Source: an uncultured Butyricicoccus sp.
Lineage (GTDB): Bacteria > Bacillota > Clostridia > Oscillospirales > Butyricicoccaceae
Length of the DNA stretch: 64,000 nucleotides
Direction: 5' to 3'
Assembly (NCBI GenBank): GCA_944384745.1
Contig: CALWUO010000002.1
Location: forward strand, 81,616 to 145,615
Under the pieces are notes generated by a model. The model did no database searches and had not been told where the DNA came from. It was given only the letters and a program-made list of their open reading frames with translations. Shown piece after piece: positions 8,983 through 16,857 of the stretch. The position numbers were made by a program, and so were the translations under genes. Each line of letters opens with the position of its first letter. Positions within the stretch are counted from its first letter, which is position 1.

Positions 8983-10848
8983 TTATCTTAAAACAACAGT
9001 GTTAATAATTTGGTCATTATACATAAATAGTACATCTTTACCAGTGAAATCAACATATTGAGGTAGTAAAGAGCTTGCCATATAACGTAAATCTACAAGA
9101 GTTATAGTTTTATAGTTTTCAATTAAAAGAGGAGCAAGGCTGCAAGCATAAGAATCTCTAAACATTACAAGTTCTTTATCTGATTTAGCAGACTCATTGG
9201 TTATTGTAAGTAAAGGAGTAGAACCAGATAAAAACATATCATAAGGTGTATCAGTTTCTAATTTAGCTGTGTTATAAACTTTAGTAAAGTCTTTATCTTG
9301 AAAGTTATCAACAGTAGCGTTATTGATAGCATCATTAGTTAAATAGGTCATAGTTTCATGAGCAAAATTTTCTTTGTTATATCCATGCTGACCTGTGAAG
9401 TTTGGAACAGAATTTTTTGTAAAAGTGGATAGGTCAACAGTAAAGCCCATAGTTTCACCCAAAGCATTTAAAACTTCTTGTAAACTATCTTGTTTCCAGT
9501 GAGGGTCAGTTTTTAAATAATCATCAAGTTCAAGAGTACCAGTTAAATCAATTTCTTTAGCACTTGTTATACCAGAACGAACTATATTCATCATGGTTGT
9601 ATAATCAAAAGGATTTTCAACTTTATCATTTATAAAATATTGTTTGCTAGGAATTACAGCATAATAGATATTACTTGCATCTTTCAAATATTCACTACAA
9701 ACACTTTCAATTTTATTTGTAAAGTTAGTTACATATTGAGTGTTAAGTGTACCCATAGAATTCATATAAAAATCATTATATTGAATTAAGCCATCAGAGT
9801 CAATAGTAGGTTTGTTTTGTTCTGGTTTGTCCTCAGGCTTTTGTTCTGTTTCACCGCTAAGCTCAAGAGCATTAAAACTATCTACAATACCCTGTGGATT
9901 AACGTTATCCATAACAAGTAAAATTAAATTACCTTGATTAGCAACCATAACATTTTCAGGTTCAACACCTACACAAATCCATTTTTGTGGATTTACATTT
10001 TCCTTGATATCTTTCATCATTTGAGCTATATCAGTACCATCTTTAACACGTACAAGACATACAGAATGTGCTGAAGAACTTATCATAGGTTCACTGGCAA
10101 TAGCTTCTTGAATACCCTCAAAAGTTTTTAATCCTAAATAGTATTCAACATTATCAGCAGTGATATTGGTAATAGCAGTTGCAGGAGTTTCAAGTTCTAC
10201 ACCATTGTATATTGACTTCATAATACCCTCAAGTGAGTTTGCATCAGGTATAAGGTTTAAAGAGTCTATAAGCTTAACACATTCAGCACGGGTTATAGAT
10301 TTTTTAGGTTTAACAGTTCCATCTTCATAGCCATTAGTATAGCCATTTTCAACGAAAGCCGCAACAGCATTTAAAGCATAGTCAGAAATTTCATTAGCAT
10401 CAGAGAATTTATTTACAGAAGAAGTGTCATTAGCAGTTAAACGCATAGCACGTGCAAGCATAACCATAACTTGTTCACGGGTTATATTACTTTGTGGATT
10501 AAATTTCTCATCTACTGATATTATTTGAAGTGTGCAAAGTTTCTGAACAGCATCAAAGAACCAAGCATTTTCTGGGACATCACTGTAACGATGTTCAGTA
10601 GGAACATTAGGGTCATCAAGCAATTTAGAAAGAATGGTTGCAAATTCAGCACGAGTCATATTATTATCAGGTTTAAAAGTGTTATCTTCATAACCGTTTA
10701 TCACACCAGCGTCAATAAATTTTTGAATATTGTCCTTAGCCCAGTGATTAGCAATATCATTTACAGCATAAGCAGACATGGAACTGCTTAATAAAACAGC
10801 AGACATAGCAATAGCCGCTGAACGAGATAAAAAGTTCTTTTTATTCAT
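8983..10848 (-). CDS. SLH-domain surface protein with DUF4358-like and DHHW-like domains
   Basis: A signal peptide (residues 1-28, ending SAYA) is followed by three S-layer homology repeats (about 29-80, 88-140, 148-200), each with the ...GY.DG/NTFKP...TRAE pattern used for cell-wall anchoring. Residues about 205-330 resemble DUF4358, a small domain common in clostridia. After a Lys/Glu/Pro-rich linker (about 333-348), residues 350-620 resemble the DHHW/AlgX-like SGNH family, with TDPHW at 447-451 and a late FRDSYACSLAPLL block. In other clostridia DHHW proteins go with MBOAT O-acyltransferases, so polysaccharide O-acetylation is an inference; no MBOAT gene is nearby. The AAGGAG ribosome-binding site fits. 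Confidence 0.75.
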   Translation of the reverse strand: MNKKNFLSRSAAIAMSAVLLSSSMSAYAVNDIANHWAKDNIQKFIDAGVINGYEDNTFKPDNNMTRAEFATILSKLLDDPNVPTEHRYSDVPENAWFFDAVQKLCTLQIISVDEKFNPQSNITREQVMVMLARAMRLTANDTSSVNKFSDANEISDYALNAVAAFVENGYTNGYEDGTVKPKKSITRAECVKLIDSLNLIPDANSLEGIMKSIYNGVELETPATAITNITADNVEYYLGLKTFEGIQEAIASEPMISSSAHSVCLVRVKDGTDIAQMMKDIKENVNPQKWICVGVEPENVMVANQGNLILLVMDNVNPQGIVDSFNALELSGETEQKPEDKPEQNKPTIDSDGLIQYNDFYMNSMGTLNTQYVTNFTNKIESVCSEYLKDASNIYYAVIPSKQYFINDKVENPFDYTTMMNIVRSGITSAKEIDLTGTLELDDYLKTDPHWKQDSLQEVLNALGETMGFTVDLSTFTKNSVPNFTGQHGYNKENFAHETMTYLTNDAINNATVDNFQDKDFTKVYNTAKLETDTPYDMFLSGSTPLLTITNESAKSDKELVMFRDSYACSLAPLLIENYKTITLVDLRYMASSLLPQYVDFTGKDVLFMYNDQIINTVVLR

Positions 10849-10939
10849 GAAATAATCTCCTTAAAAAGTTTGGTGTTAGGTTTTATATTTTTAGACGATA
10901 TACAAAATACAAAAGTTCCATATTATTTCAAAAAATATA

Positions 10940-12109
10940 TTAAGTATTTTTAAGTAAGCGTTCACTTAATGTATCAATAAGGAAAGCACCAAAAGGAGCA
11001 GTTATCAAAATTGCAAGTACAGCCGCAGTTAAAACCGTATGTCCACAAGCAAAACCTAAAGATAAAGGGACAGAGCCAATAGCCGCTTGAACAGTGGCTT
11101 TAGGGCAATAAGCAATCATAGAAAACAGTCTTTCTTTTCTTGTTAAAGAGGTTTTAGTGACTGATACACCTACACCAACCATTCTAAATAGCAATGCACC
11201 AATAAGCATAATTACAGCAGATATGCCAAACATCACAATATAAGAAAGCTCAACTGCCGCACCTACAAGCACAAATAATATAATTTCAGCAAATACCCAA
11301 ACGTTTCCAAGTGGTAATGATATATCTTTTGCAATATTAGGAGTTTTGCGGAATATTACAATACCAATAGTCATAACAGAAAGCATACCTGAAAAAGGTA
11401 TAGGGGATATATCTTCAAGTGTCATACATAAAAAGCCTACTGATAGAAGAATAATTAACATAAGTATACTTGATAAATTTGTATGCTTGAATATAGCAAT
11501 TAGCAAAAAACCAACTATAACACCCAATATTATGCCAAGAATAATGCTTATAGGAATATCAAGCAGTACAGCAGGGGAAAAGTTTCCGCCTTGTATCATA
11601 GTACAAAAAGCTGAGAACATAACAAGTACAAAAACATCATCAACTGATGAACCTGCTAAAATCATTTGAGGTATAGCGTGCTCAGTTCCCAGTTTTCTAT
11701 CTATAAGGCTTAACATACGAGGAACAACAACAGCAGGGGATACAGCAGCGATTACTGAGCCAAGCAAAGCACCCTCAAGGTAAGATAAACCTAAAAGCAT
11801 AGGAGCAAGCAGAGTACAGCCTAAAATCTCAAAACAAGCGGGAACAAAACAAAGCATAACAGCAGGTCGACCAACTTTTTTTAATTCGGTTAAATCAAGT
11901 GCAAGACCAGCACGGAGCAAAATAACTATTAAAGCAAATCTTCTCAAATCAGAGGATAGAGCTAAAAAATCATTTGATAATATATTAGATACATCACCTA
12001 GCAATAAACCAGCGATTAAATAGCCTACAAGGGCGGGAAGTTTAAGTTTTATACATATACGACCCAGTATAATACCCAGAAGAAATACAAGAGCGAGGTT
12101 CCACAACAT
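10940..12109 (-). CDS. cation/proton antiporter (CPA family), fluoride-riboswitch controlled
   Basis: The 389-residue protein is almost entirely membrane helices (about 12), with the Na+/H+ exchanger-type opening GRICIKLKLPALVGYLIAGLLLG and a polar helix segment ASVIAAVSPAVVVPRML typical of this superfamily. It lacks a TrkA-N domain, so it is a short form. The leader carries a fluoride riboswitch, and Na+/H+ antiporter-like genes are a known class of fluoride-riboswitch targets, so a role in fluoride tolerance (directly as an exporter or by pH/ion homeostasis) is inferred. AAAGGA lies ahead of the ATG. Confidence 0.85.
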   Translation of the reverse strand: MLWNLALVFLLGIILGRICIKLKLPALVGYLIAGLLLGDVSNILSNDFLALSSDLRRFALIVILLRAGLALDLTELKKVGRPAVMLCFVPACFEILGCTLLAPMLLGLSYLEGALLGSVIAAVSPAVVVPRMLSLIDRKLGTEHAIPQMILAGSSVDDVFVLVMFSAFCTMIQGGNFSPAVLLDIPISIILGIILGVIVGFLLIAIFKHTNLSSILMLIILLSVGFLCMTLEDISPIPFSGMLSVMTIGIVIFRKTPNIAKDISLPLGNVWVFAEIILFVLVGAAVELSYIVMFGISAVIMLIGALLFRMVGVGVSVTKTSLTRKERLFSMIAYCPKATVQAAIGSVPLSLGFACGHTVLTAAVLAILITAPFGAFLIDTLSERLLKNT

Positions 12110-12142
12110 AAAAAAACAATCCTTTCATATATGCAGGCAAAT

Positions 12143-12247
12143 AAAAAAGCCGACAACTTGCCTGCAAAAATAAATTTGCAGAAGTCATCAGCTAAAAAAT
12201 TCAGCGGTTTAGGGTAAAAAACCCAGAGGAGAACTTCATTCCTCGTT
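12143..12247 (-). promoter_or_regulatory. fluoride (crcB) riboswitch with overlapping terminator
   Basis: Read on the minus strand, the leader has a GAGGA/TCCTC stem with the internal AATGAAGTTC segment, then AACCGCTGA, then TAGCTGATGACTTCTGC; these are the conserved blocks of the fluoride aptamer, whose pseudoknot involves the 5' GAAGT and 3' ACTTC elements. The 3' aptamer strand AGCTGATGACTT also forms a 12-bp stem with AAGTTGTCGGCT followed by six T residues (12143-12193). Aptamer and terminator are therefore mutually exclusive, giving a fluoride-ON transcriptional switch. An extra GGGT/ACCC hairpin sits within the aptamer. Confidence 0.88.
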
Positions 12248-12251
12248 AAAG

Positions 12252-12280
12252 ATTATACTTTAATATATAAATCTAGTCAA
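12252..12280 (-). promoter_or_regulatory. sigma-A promoter of the riboswitch-antiporter unit
   Basis: On the minus strand TTGACT (12280-12275) and a perfect TATAAT (12257-12252) are 17 bases apart, placing the RNA start a few bases before the aptamer. The -35 overlaps the stop codon of the upstream TtcA-like gene. Confidence 0.85.
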
Positions 12281-13089
12281 GAGTTAAACTTATCTAAAAA
12301 GCTATGGATTTCACTTTTACCAATACGCCAGCCAAGCACTTTATTAACATCTACATTTTTAACCGCATTTAAAATATTAGCTTCTATTTGAGGATTAAGT
12401 GCCGCAAGACTTGCAATTAACTTTTTTATTTCAGCACGTTTTGTATCATCTTTTTTTTCTGATACAGGGCAACCACAAGGCATAAAAGTAAGACCGCAAG
12501 TATTAACCCAGTTTATAACATCTTTTTCACGAACAAAATATAAAGGGCGTATAAGTTCCATATCTTGATAGTTTTTGCTTTTAAGCTTTGGTAACATAGC
12601 CTGTATTTGACCACCATAAATAATACTTAATAAAACAGTTTCAATAGCATCGTCATAATGATGACCAAGAGCGATTTTATTACAACCTCTTTTTTGTGCC
12701 TCACTATAAAGATATCCACGACGCATTTTTGCACATAAAAAACAAGGGTGGTCAGCACTGTGATTGCTTATTATTCTAAGTATATCAGTTTTAAAAAATT
12801 CGACAGGTAAATTTAAAATTTTTGAATTTTGTTCTATATGTTCACGCACATTTTTTGAATAACCACCGTCCATTGCAAGAAAAATAAGTGAAAAATCTAC
12901 ACCACTATATTTTTGATAATTCTGTAAGAGTTTAGCAAGCAACATGGAGTCTTTACCGCCTGAAATACATACAGCAATTTTATCACCATTTTCAATCATT
13001 TTAAATTCTTTTATAGCCTTTATAGTTTTATCTCTAAGCGTTTTAGAAAATTCTTTTGTAAGTGTTCGTTCAATTTCTTTAAAATCCAT
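12277..13089 (-). CDS. TtcA-family tRNA thiolation protein (PP-loop ATPase)
   Basis: The protein has a PP-loop SGGKDS at residues 43-48, a CxxC in HPCFLCAKMRRG near 115, the GHHYDDAIETVLL motif near 140 and a further Cys cluster PCGCPVSEKKDD near 205. This matches the TtcA group, which thiolates tRNA (s2C32) using ATP activation and an iron-sulfur cluster held by Cys residues. The exact tRNA position is not certain from sequence alone. The GAGGTG ribosome-binding site supports the start. The promoter of the next gene overlaps its stop codon. Confidence 0.85.
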   Translation of the reverse strand: MDFKEIERTLTKEFSKTLRDKTIKAIKEFKMIENGDKIAVCISGGKDSMLLAKLLQNYQKYSGVDFSLIFLAMDGGYSKNVREHIEQNSKILNLPVEFFKTDILRIISNHSADHPCFLCAKMRRGYLYSEAQKRGCNKIALGHHYDDAIETVLLSIIYGGQIQAMLPKLKSKNYQDMELIRPLYFVREKDVINWVNTCGLTFMPCGCPVSEKKDDTKRAEIKKLIASLAALNPQIEANILNAVKNVDVNKVLGWRIGKSEIHSFLDKFNS

Positions 13090-13289
13090 ATAAGCACCTC
13101 GAAAAATAAAAACAGTGAAAATGTTATATTTAAATCTATATAAATAGCCAAAATAAAAAATTTAATCAATATAAAAATCAATATAACAGTGAAAAAAATA
13201 AATAAAAATATATAATTGTGCAATCTGCATATTTTCAATAAAACTTCTTTATATATTTAGTACAAAGATATACTTGAATTTGTTATAGA

Positions 13290-13446
13290 ATAGGAGTATC
13301 CTTATTACAGTGAAACAAACAAATACATCTAAATGAGAACCTTGCTGAGATTTCAGCAGTGGACGACTCGCATAAAATAGCTCATATCACCTCTTTTCTC
13401 TTCTTCTCAGACAACTTCGCTGATTGTTAGCGGAGTTGTTTTTTTG
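13290..13446 (+). ncRNA. candidate small non-coding RNA ending in a terminator
   Basis: This intergenic stretch has no open frame of note but ends in an excellent intrinsic terminator. Internally TGCTGA/TTCAGCA forms a hairpin near 13342-13358, and ATGAGAA near 13333 can pair with TTCTTCTCA near 13401, so the transcript can fold on itself. No coding gene lies between it and the tRNA-Leu promoter, so the terminator must end an RNA from here. I could not match it to 6S, SRP, tmRNA or RNase P RNA. The 5' end is a guess. Confidence 0.35.
13411..13446 (+). terminator. intrinsic terminator of the candidate small RNA
   Basis: ACAACTTCGCT and AGCGGAGTTGT form an 11-bp stem with one G-T pair, followed by a run of nine T residues. 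Confidence 0.85.
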
Positions 13447-13550
13447 TTGTAAATTCCATATAAAATGTTAGCATAAAACTTTTGTCAAAACAATGATTTT
13501 GTATGTAAATGAACATCAAAAAAATTTTTTAAAAAATTTGCAAAAAAAGC

Positions 13551-13579
13551 TTTACAAATGAAAAATAATGTTGTATAAT
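13551..13579 (+). promoter_or_regulatory. promoter of tRNA-Leu
   Basis: TTTACA at 13551-13556 and TATAAT at 13574-13579 are 17 bases apart, about 22 bases before the mature tRNA. Confidence 0.8.
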
Positions 13580-13601
13580 AATCATCGTTACGCAGGGATA
13601 T

Positions 13602-13686
13602 GCGGGTGTGGCGGAATTGGCAGACGCGCCAGATTTAGGTTCTGGTATCGCGAGATGTGCAGGTTCAAGTCCTGTCACCCGCACCA
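13602..13686 (+). tRNA. tRNA-Leu (anticodon TAG)
   Basis: An 85-base tRNA with acceptor GCGGGTG/CACCCGC, anticodon stem CCAGA/TCTGG around loop TTTAGGT, a long variable arm typical of leucine tRNAs, GTTCAAG T-loop and encoded CCA. Confidence 0.96.
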
Positions 13687-13702
13687 TGCTAATATATTTA
13701 TT

Positions 13703-13725
13703 ACGACTTTTTAAGTCGTTTTTTT
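13703..13725 (+). terminator. terminator of tRNA-Leu
   Basis: ACGACTT/AAGTCGT stem followed by seven T residues. Confidence 0.8.
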
Positions 13726-13737
13726 ATGCCTAAATTT

Positions 13738-13772
13738 AATCGCTAGATACTTTTGTACCTAGCGATTTTTTT
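13738..13772 (+). terminator. second terminator between tRNA-Leu and apgM
   Basis: AATCGCTAG/CTAGCGATT is a perfect 9-bp stem with a T run on the plus strand. It can block read-through into the 3' end of apgM; on the minus strand the T run is poor. Confidence 0.65.
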
Positions 13773-13775
13773 GTT

Positions 13776-14978
13776 TTACTCAAAAAGCTTATTTATTAAC
13801 TTATGACCTTCTTTTATAAGAATACCTGTTTTTTGAGCATGTGCTTCATTATAAATATTATTTGTTTTATCGGTTTTAGTGCTGTCAAAAAGCATATATG
13901 GTACAGGGTCAGCTGTATGAGTTCTAAGGCGTATAGGTGTAGGGTGGTCAGGTAAAACCAACATTCTAAAATCCTCATTTGATGCCTTTAAAGCCTCATA
14001 TACAGGCTTTATAACTCGACTGTCCAGCCATTCAATAGATTGAACTTTATTTTCAATACTGCCTTGATGTCCCATTTCATCAGGAGCTTCTACATGAATA
14101 TACACAAAATCGTTATTATCCTCTAATAGAGCCTTAACAGCAGCATTTGCTTTACCCTCATAATTGGTATGAAGTCCGCCATTTGCACCCTCTACATTTA
14201 CCACATTCATTTTAGCTCCAACAGCTATTCCCTTTAATAAATCAACTGCGGAAATCATAGTGCCAACTTTACCAGTTTTAGCTGTAAATTCATCAAGATG
14301 AGGTTTAGTGCCTGCACCCCATAGCCAAATAGAATTTGCTTTGCGTTTACCCTCAGCGGCACGAGCGAGATTTAATGGGTGATTATTTAATATATCAAAA
14401 CTTTTTTCCATCATCTCACGCAATACATCTTGCTTAGGTAGATAATCGCCTATAACTTTACCTAAAATATCATGTGGAGGGGTTATATCTTGAACTTGTC
14501 CGTCTTTCCATATCAAACAGTGACGATAACTTGTTCCAACATAAAATTTAAAAATCTCATTTTCAAAAACAGGTTTAATTGCCTCAATAAGTATAGCTGC
14601 ATCTTCTGTTGAGATTTCATCAGAACTATGGTCTATAATAGTACGTTCAGCATAAGGAATATTATCTTCCTCAGAAAGGGTTACAATATTGCATCTAAGA
14701 GCGATATCATCAGCCCCCATAGGAACACCAATGCTTAAAGCCTCAAGAGGCGAGCGACCAGAATAATAAACTTCTGGATTATATCCAAGTACAGAAAGAT
14801 TTGCGGTATCACTACCAGGTTTCATTCCATCAGGTATGGTTTTAGCAAGACCAACTTCAGACATACTAGCTAAAAAATCCATAGTAGGTGTATTGGCATA
14901 AGCAAGTGGGGTTTTACCGCCTAGCTTTTCAATTGGCTCATCAGCCATACCATCACCAAGAATAACTAAATATTTCAT
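13776..14978 (-). CDS. apgM: cofactor-independent phosphoglycerate mutase, archaeal type
   Basis: The enzyme interconverts 3- and 2-phosphoglycerate without 2,3-bisphosphoglycerate. It starts with the alkaline-phosphatase-superfamily metal motif LVILGDGMADEP; GSDTANLSVLGYNP contains the nucleophile region and a C-terminal VLPDHPTPIRLRTHTADP supplies metal ligands. Length is 400 residues, as in the archaeal-type (COG3635) group rather than the longer GpmI. The frame extends upstream to 15038 but AAAGGAG places the start at 14978. Some clostridial members were annotated as homoserine-kinase-like; I consider mutase more likely. Confidence 0.88.
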   Translation of the reverse strand: MKYLVILGDGMADEPIEKLGGKTPLAYANTPTMDFLASMSEVGLAKTIPDGMKPGSDTANLSVLGYNPEVYYSGRSPLEALSIGVPMGADDIALRCNIVTLSEEDNIPYAERTIIDHSSDEISTEDAAILIEAIKPVFENEIFKFYVGTSYRHCLIWKDGQVQDITPPHDILGKVIGDYLPKQDVLREMMEKSFDILNNHPLNLARAAEGKRKANSIWLWGAGTKPHLDEFTAKTGKVGTMISAVDLLKGIAVGAKMNVVNVEGANGGLHTNYEGKANAAVKALLEDNNDFVYIHVEAPDEMGHQGSIENKVQSIEWLDSRVIKPVYEALKASNEDFRMLVLPDHPTPIRLRTHTADPVPYMLFDSTKTDKTNNIYNEAHAQKTGILIKEGHKLINKLFE

Positions 14979-15141
14979 GGTAAACTCTCCTTTATATAGA
15001 TAAAATAATAAAATGCTAAAATATTTCTGGATACGCATTATTATGAAACAAAAATAGCTATTTGTCTAGTTATTTTTAAAAAATTTTATAAATTGACCGC
15101 TTATTATAGACATTAAAAAATAGTGTACACGCACAGCGGAA

Positions 15142-15172
15142 ATAAAAAAGCTACCGCAAAAAGCGATAGCTT
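15142..15172 (-). terminator. terminator of the NSS transporter gene
   Basis: On the minus strand AAGCTATCGC/GCGGTAGCTT (one G-T pair) is followed by a T run. Confidence 0.8.
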
Positions 15173-15179
15173 AAAAATT

Positions 15180-16577
15180 TTAGATTGTAAAGATTTTAAA
15201 TACCTTAGTTGCAAGTTCACTTCCAAGAATTAAAATCAGAAGTACAGGAGCAATCCACTTTACCATTACTTCATGTAATTTTTTACGATGGAATACACCA
15301 GCCTCAGCTTCAACTTCATCAGCAATAACCTTAGTACCAACAACATGACCGATAAGAATACATGTCAAAAATGCTACTATAGGCATCATTACAGAGTTAG
15401 AGATAAAGTCAAAGAAATCAAGGAACTGCATACCAATAATTGTAATACCAGCCCATGGACCATAGCCAAGACAAGATGGAACACCAATAATTAAAACAAC
15501 AATTGCAACACCGATTGTTGCGGTTTTACGGTTTAGGCTTGTTTTATCAATTACAACAGAAACTATGGTTTCCATAAGTGAAATAGAAGAAGTTAATGCC
15601 GCAAATAATACAAGCACAAAGAATACAGTGCCGATTACAGTACCAAAAGCCATTTTTTCAAATACTTGAGGTAGAGTAATAAACATCAGTCCAGGACCAG
15701 CGTTGATTTTACTAGGGTCACCACCATTAAATGCAATTACTGGAGGAATAATCATAAGACCTGCAACAAAAGCAAATAATGTATCGAAAATTTCAATTTG
15801 TGACACAGAATGTTCAAGCAGATTTTCTTTTTGCATGTAAGAACCATAAGTAATCATAATACCCATAGCAAGCGACATTGAATAGAAAAGCTGACCAAGT
15901 GCACCAAGCACAGTTGATGCAGAGAACTGAGAAAAGTCAGGCATTATATAGTATTTAAGGCCATCTATTGCACCGTCAATAGTTAGAGAATAGCAAGCGA
16001 TAAATATAGCAAGTACAGCAAGCACAGGCATCATAAAACGGCTCGCTTTTTCAATACCCTTTTCAACACCAAAAGCAACAACGATTGTTGTTAAAATAAC
16101 ATAGATTAAAAACCAAGGTGTAGGACCGCTAAAATCAAGCATTGTAGCTGGAATAGAGCCAGCATCAAAGCCTATAAAGTTGTTAAAGAAATCGCCACCA
16201 TCAGCAGCATTAAGAGCATTACCAGTTAGGAAAGTGACAAGATATTTCATAACCCAGCCACCAATTACACAGTAGTAAGGTGTAATGATAACAGGTACTA
16301 AAGCGGCAATCCAGCCGAGAAACCCAAAACGTTTGTCAAGAGCTTTATAAGCACCAATACAAGATAAACGGGTTTTTCTACCTATGGCTATTTCGGTTAT
16401 CATAAGGGCAAAACCGAAAGTAACAGCAAGAATGATATAAACCAAAAGGAAAATACCACCGCCATATTTTGCAGCAAGATATGGGAAACGCCATAAGTTA
16501 CCTAAACCAACGGCAGAGCCAGCAGCAGCAAGTACAAAACCGATACGGCTTGAAAAGCTGCTTCGTTCTTTATTCAT
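15180..16577 (-). CDS. sodium-dependent transporter (NSS/SNF family)
   Basis: The N terminus has the family signature FSSRIGFVLAAAGSAVGLGNLWRFPYL, whose unwound helix 1 binds Na+ and substrate in LeuT and MhsT. About 11-12 hydrophobic helices follow over 465 residues. Bacterial members usually carry amino acids such as tryptophan, tyrosine or branched-chain residues; substrate cannot be read from sequence. The gene is monocistronic, with a GGGG-type ribosome-binding site upstream and a terminator downstream. Confidence 0.92.
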   Translation of the reverse strand: MNKERSSFSSRIGFVLAAAGSAVGLGNLWRFPYLAAKYGGGIFLLVYIILAVTFGFALMITEIAIGRKTRLSCIGAYKALDKRFGFLGWIAALVPVIITPYYCVIGGWVMKYLVTFLTGNALNAADGGDFFNNFIGFDAGSIPATMLDFSGPTPWFLIYVILTTIVVAFGVEKGIEKASRFMMPVLAVLAIFIACYSLTIDGAIDGLKYYIMPDFSQFSASTVLGALGQLFYSMSLAMGIMITYGSYMQKENLLEHSVSQIEIFDTLFAFVAGLMIIPPVIAFNGGDPSKINAGPGLMFITLPQVFEKMAFGTVIGTVFFVLVLFAALTSSISLMETIVSVVIDKTSLNRKTATIGVAIVVLIIGVPSCLGYGPWAGITIIGMQFLDFFDFISNSVMMPIVAFLTCILIGHVVGTKVIADEVEAEAGVFHRKKLHEVMVKWIAPVLLILILGSELATKVFKIFTI

Positions 16578-16825
16578 ATATATACCCCTTTTTCTGCGGG
16601 CTTGAAAGCCTGCGTATTTCTTGAAACATTAAGCATAAACGCAAAATGCAAACAGATAAGCCTATTATGCCATATAATAAATTTTAGTGCAATAATATAA
16701 AAGCAATTTCTTTTTTTAGCACAAAAAACATAGAAATTCATCTTATTAAATAGTAAAAATATACACTATATACACTGTTTTTCGTGGACATTTTAGCTTT
16801 ATGTACATAATTCCATTTTGTAGTT

Positions 16826-16854
16826 AAAAAAAAGCAAATGCTTTAAGCATTTGC
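16826..16854 (-). terminator. terminator of the GT2 gene
   Basis: On the minus strand GCAAATGCTT and AAGCATTTGC form a 10-bp stem around a one-base loop core, followed by eight T residues. Confidence 0.8.
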
Positions 16855-16857
16855 CAT

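Noticed and set aside
13305..13322. parS-like half-site (CAGTGAAACA)
   Set aside because: Only half of the palindrome is present.
13250..13450. 6S, SRP, tmRNA or RNase P RNA identity of the candidate small RNA
   Set aside because: None of the conserved sequence blocks of these RNAs that I know could be found.
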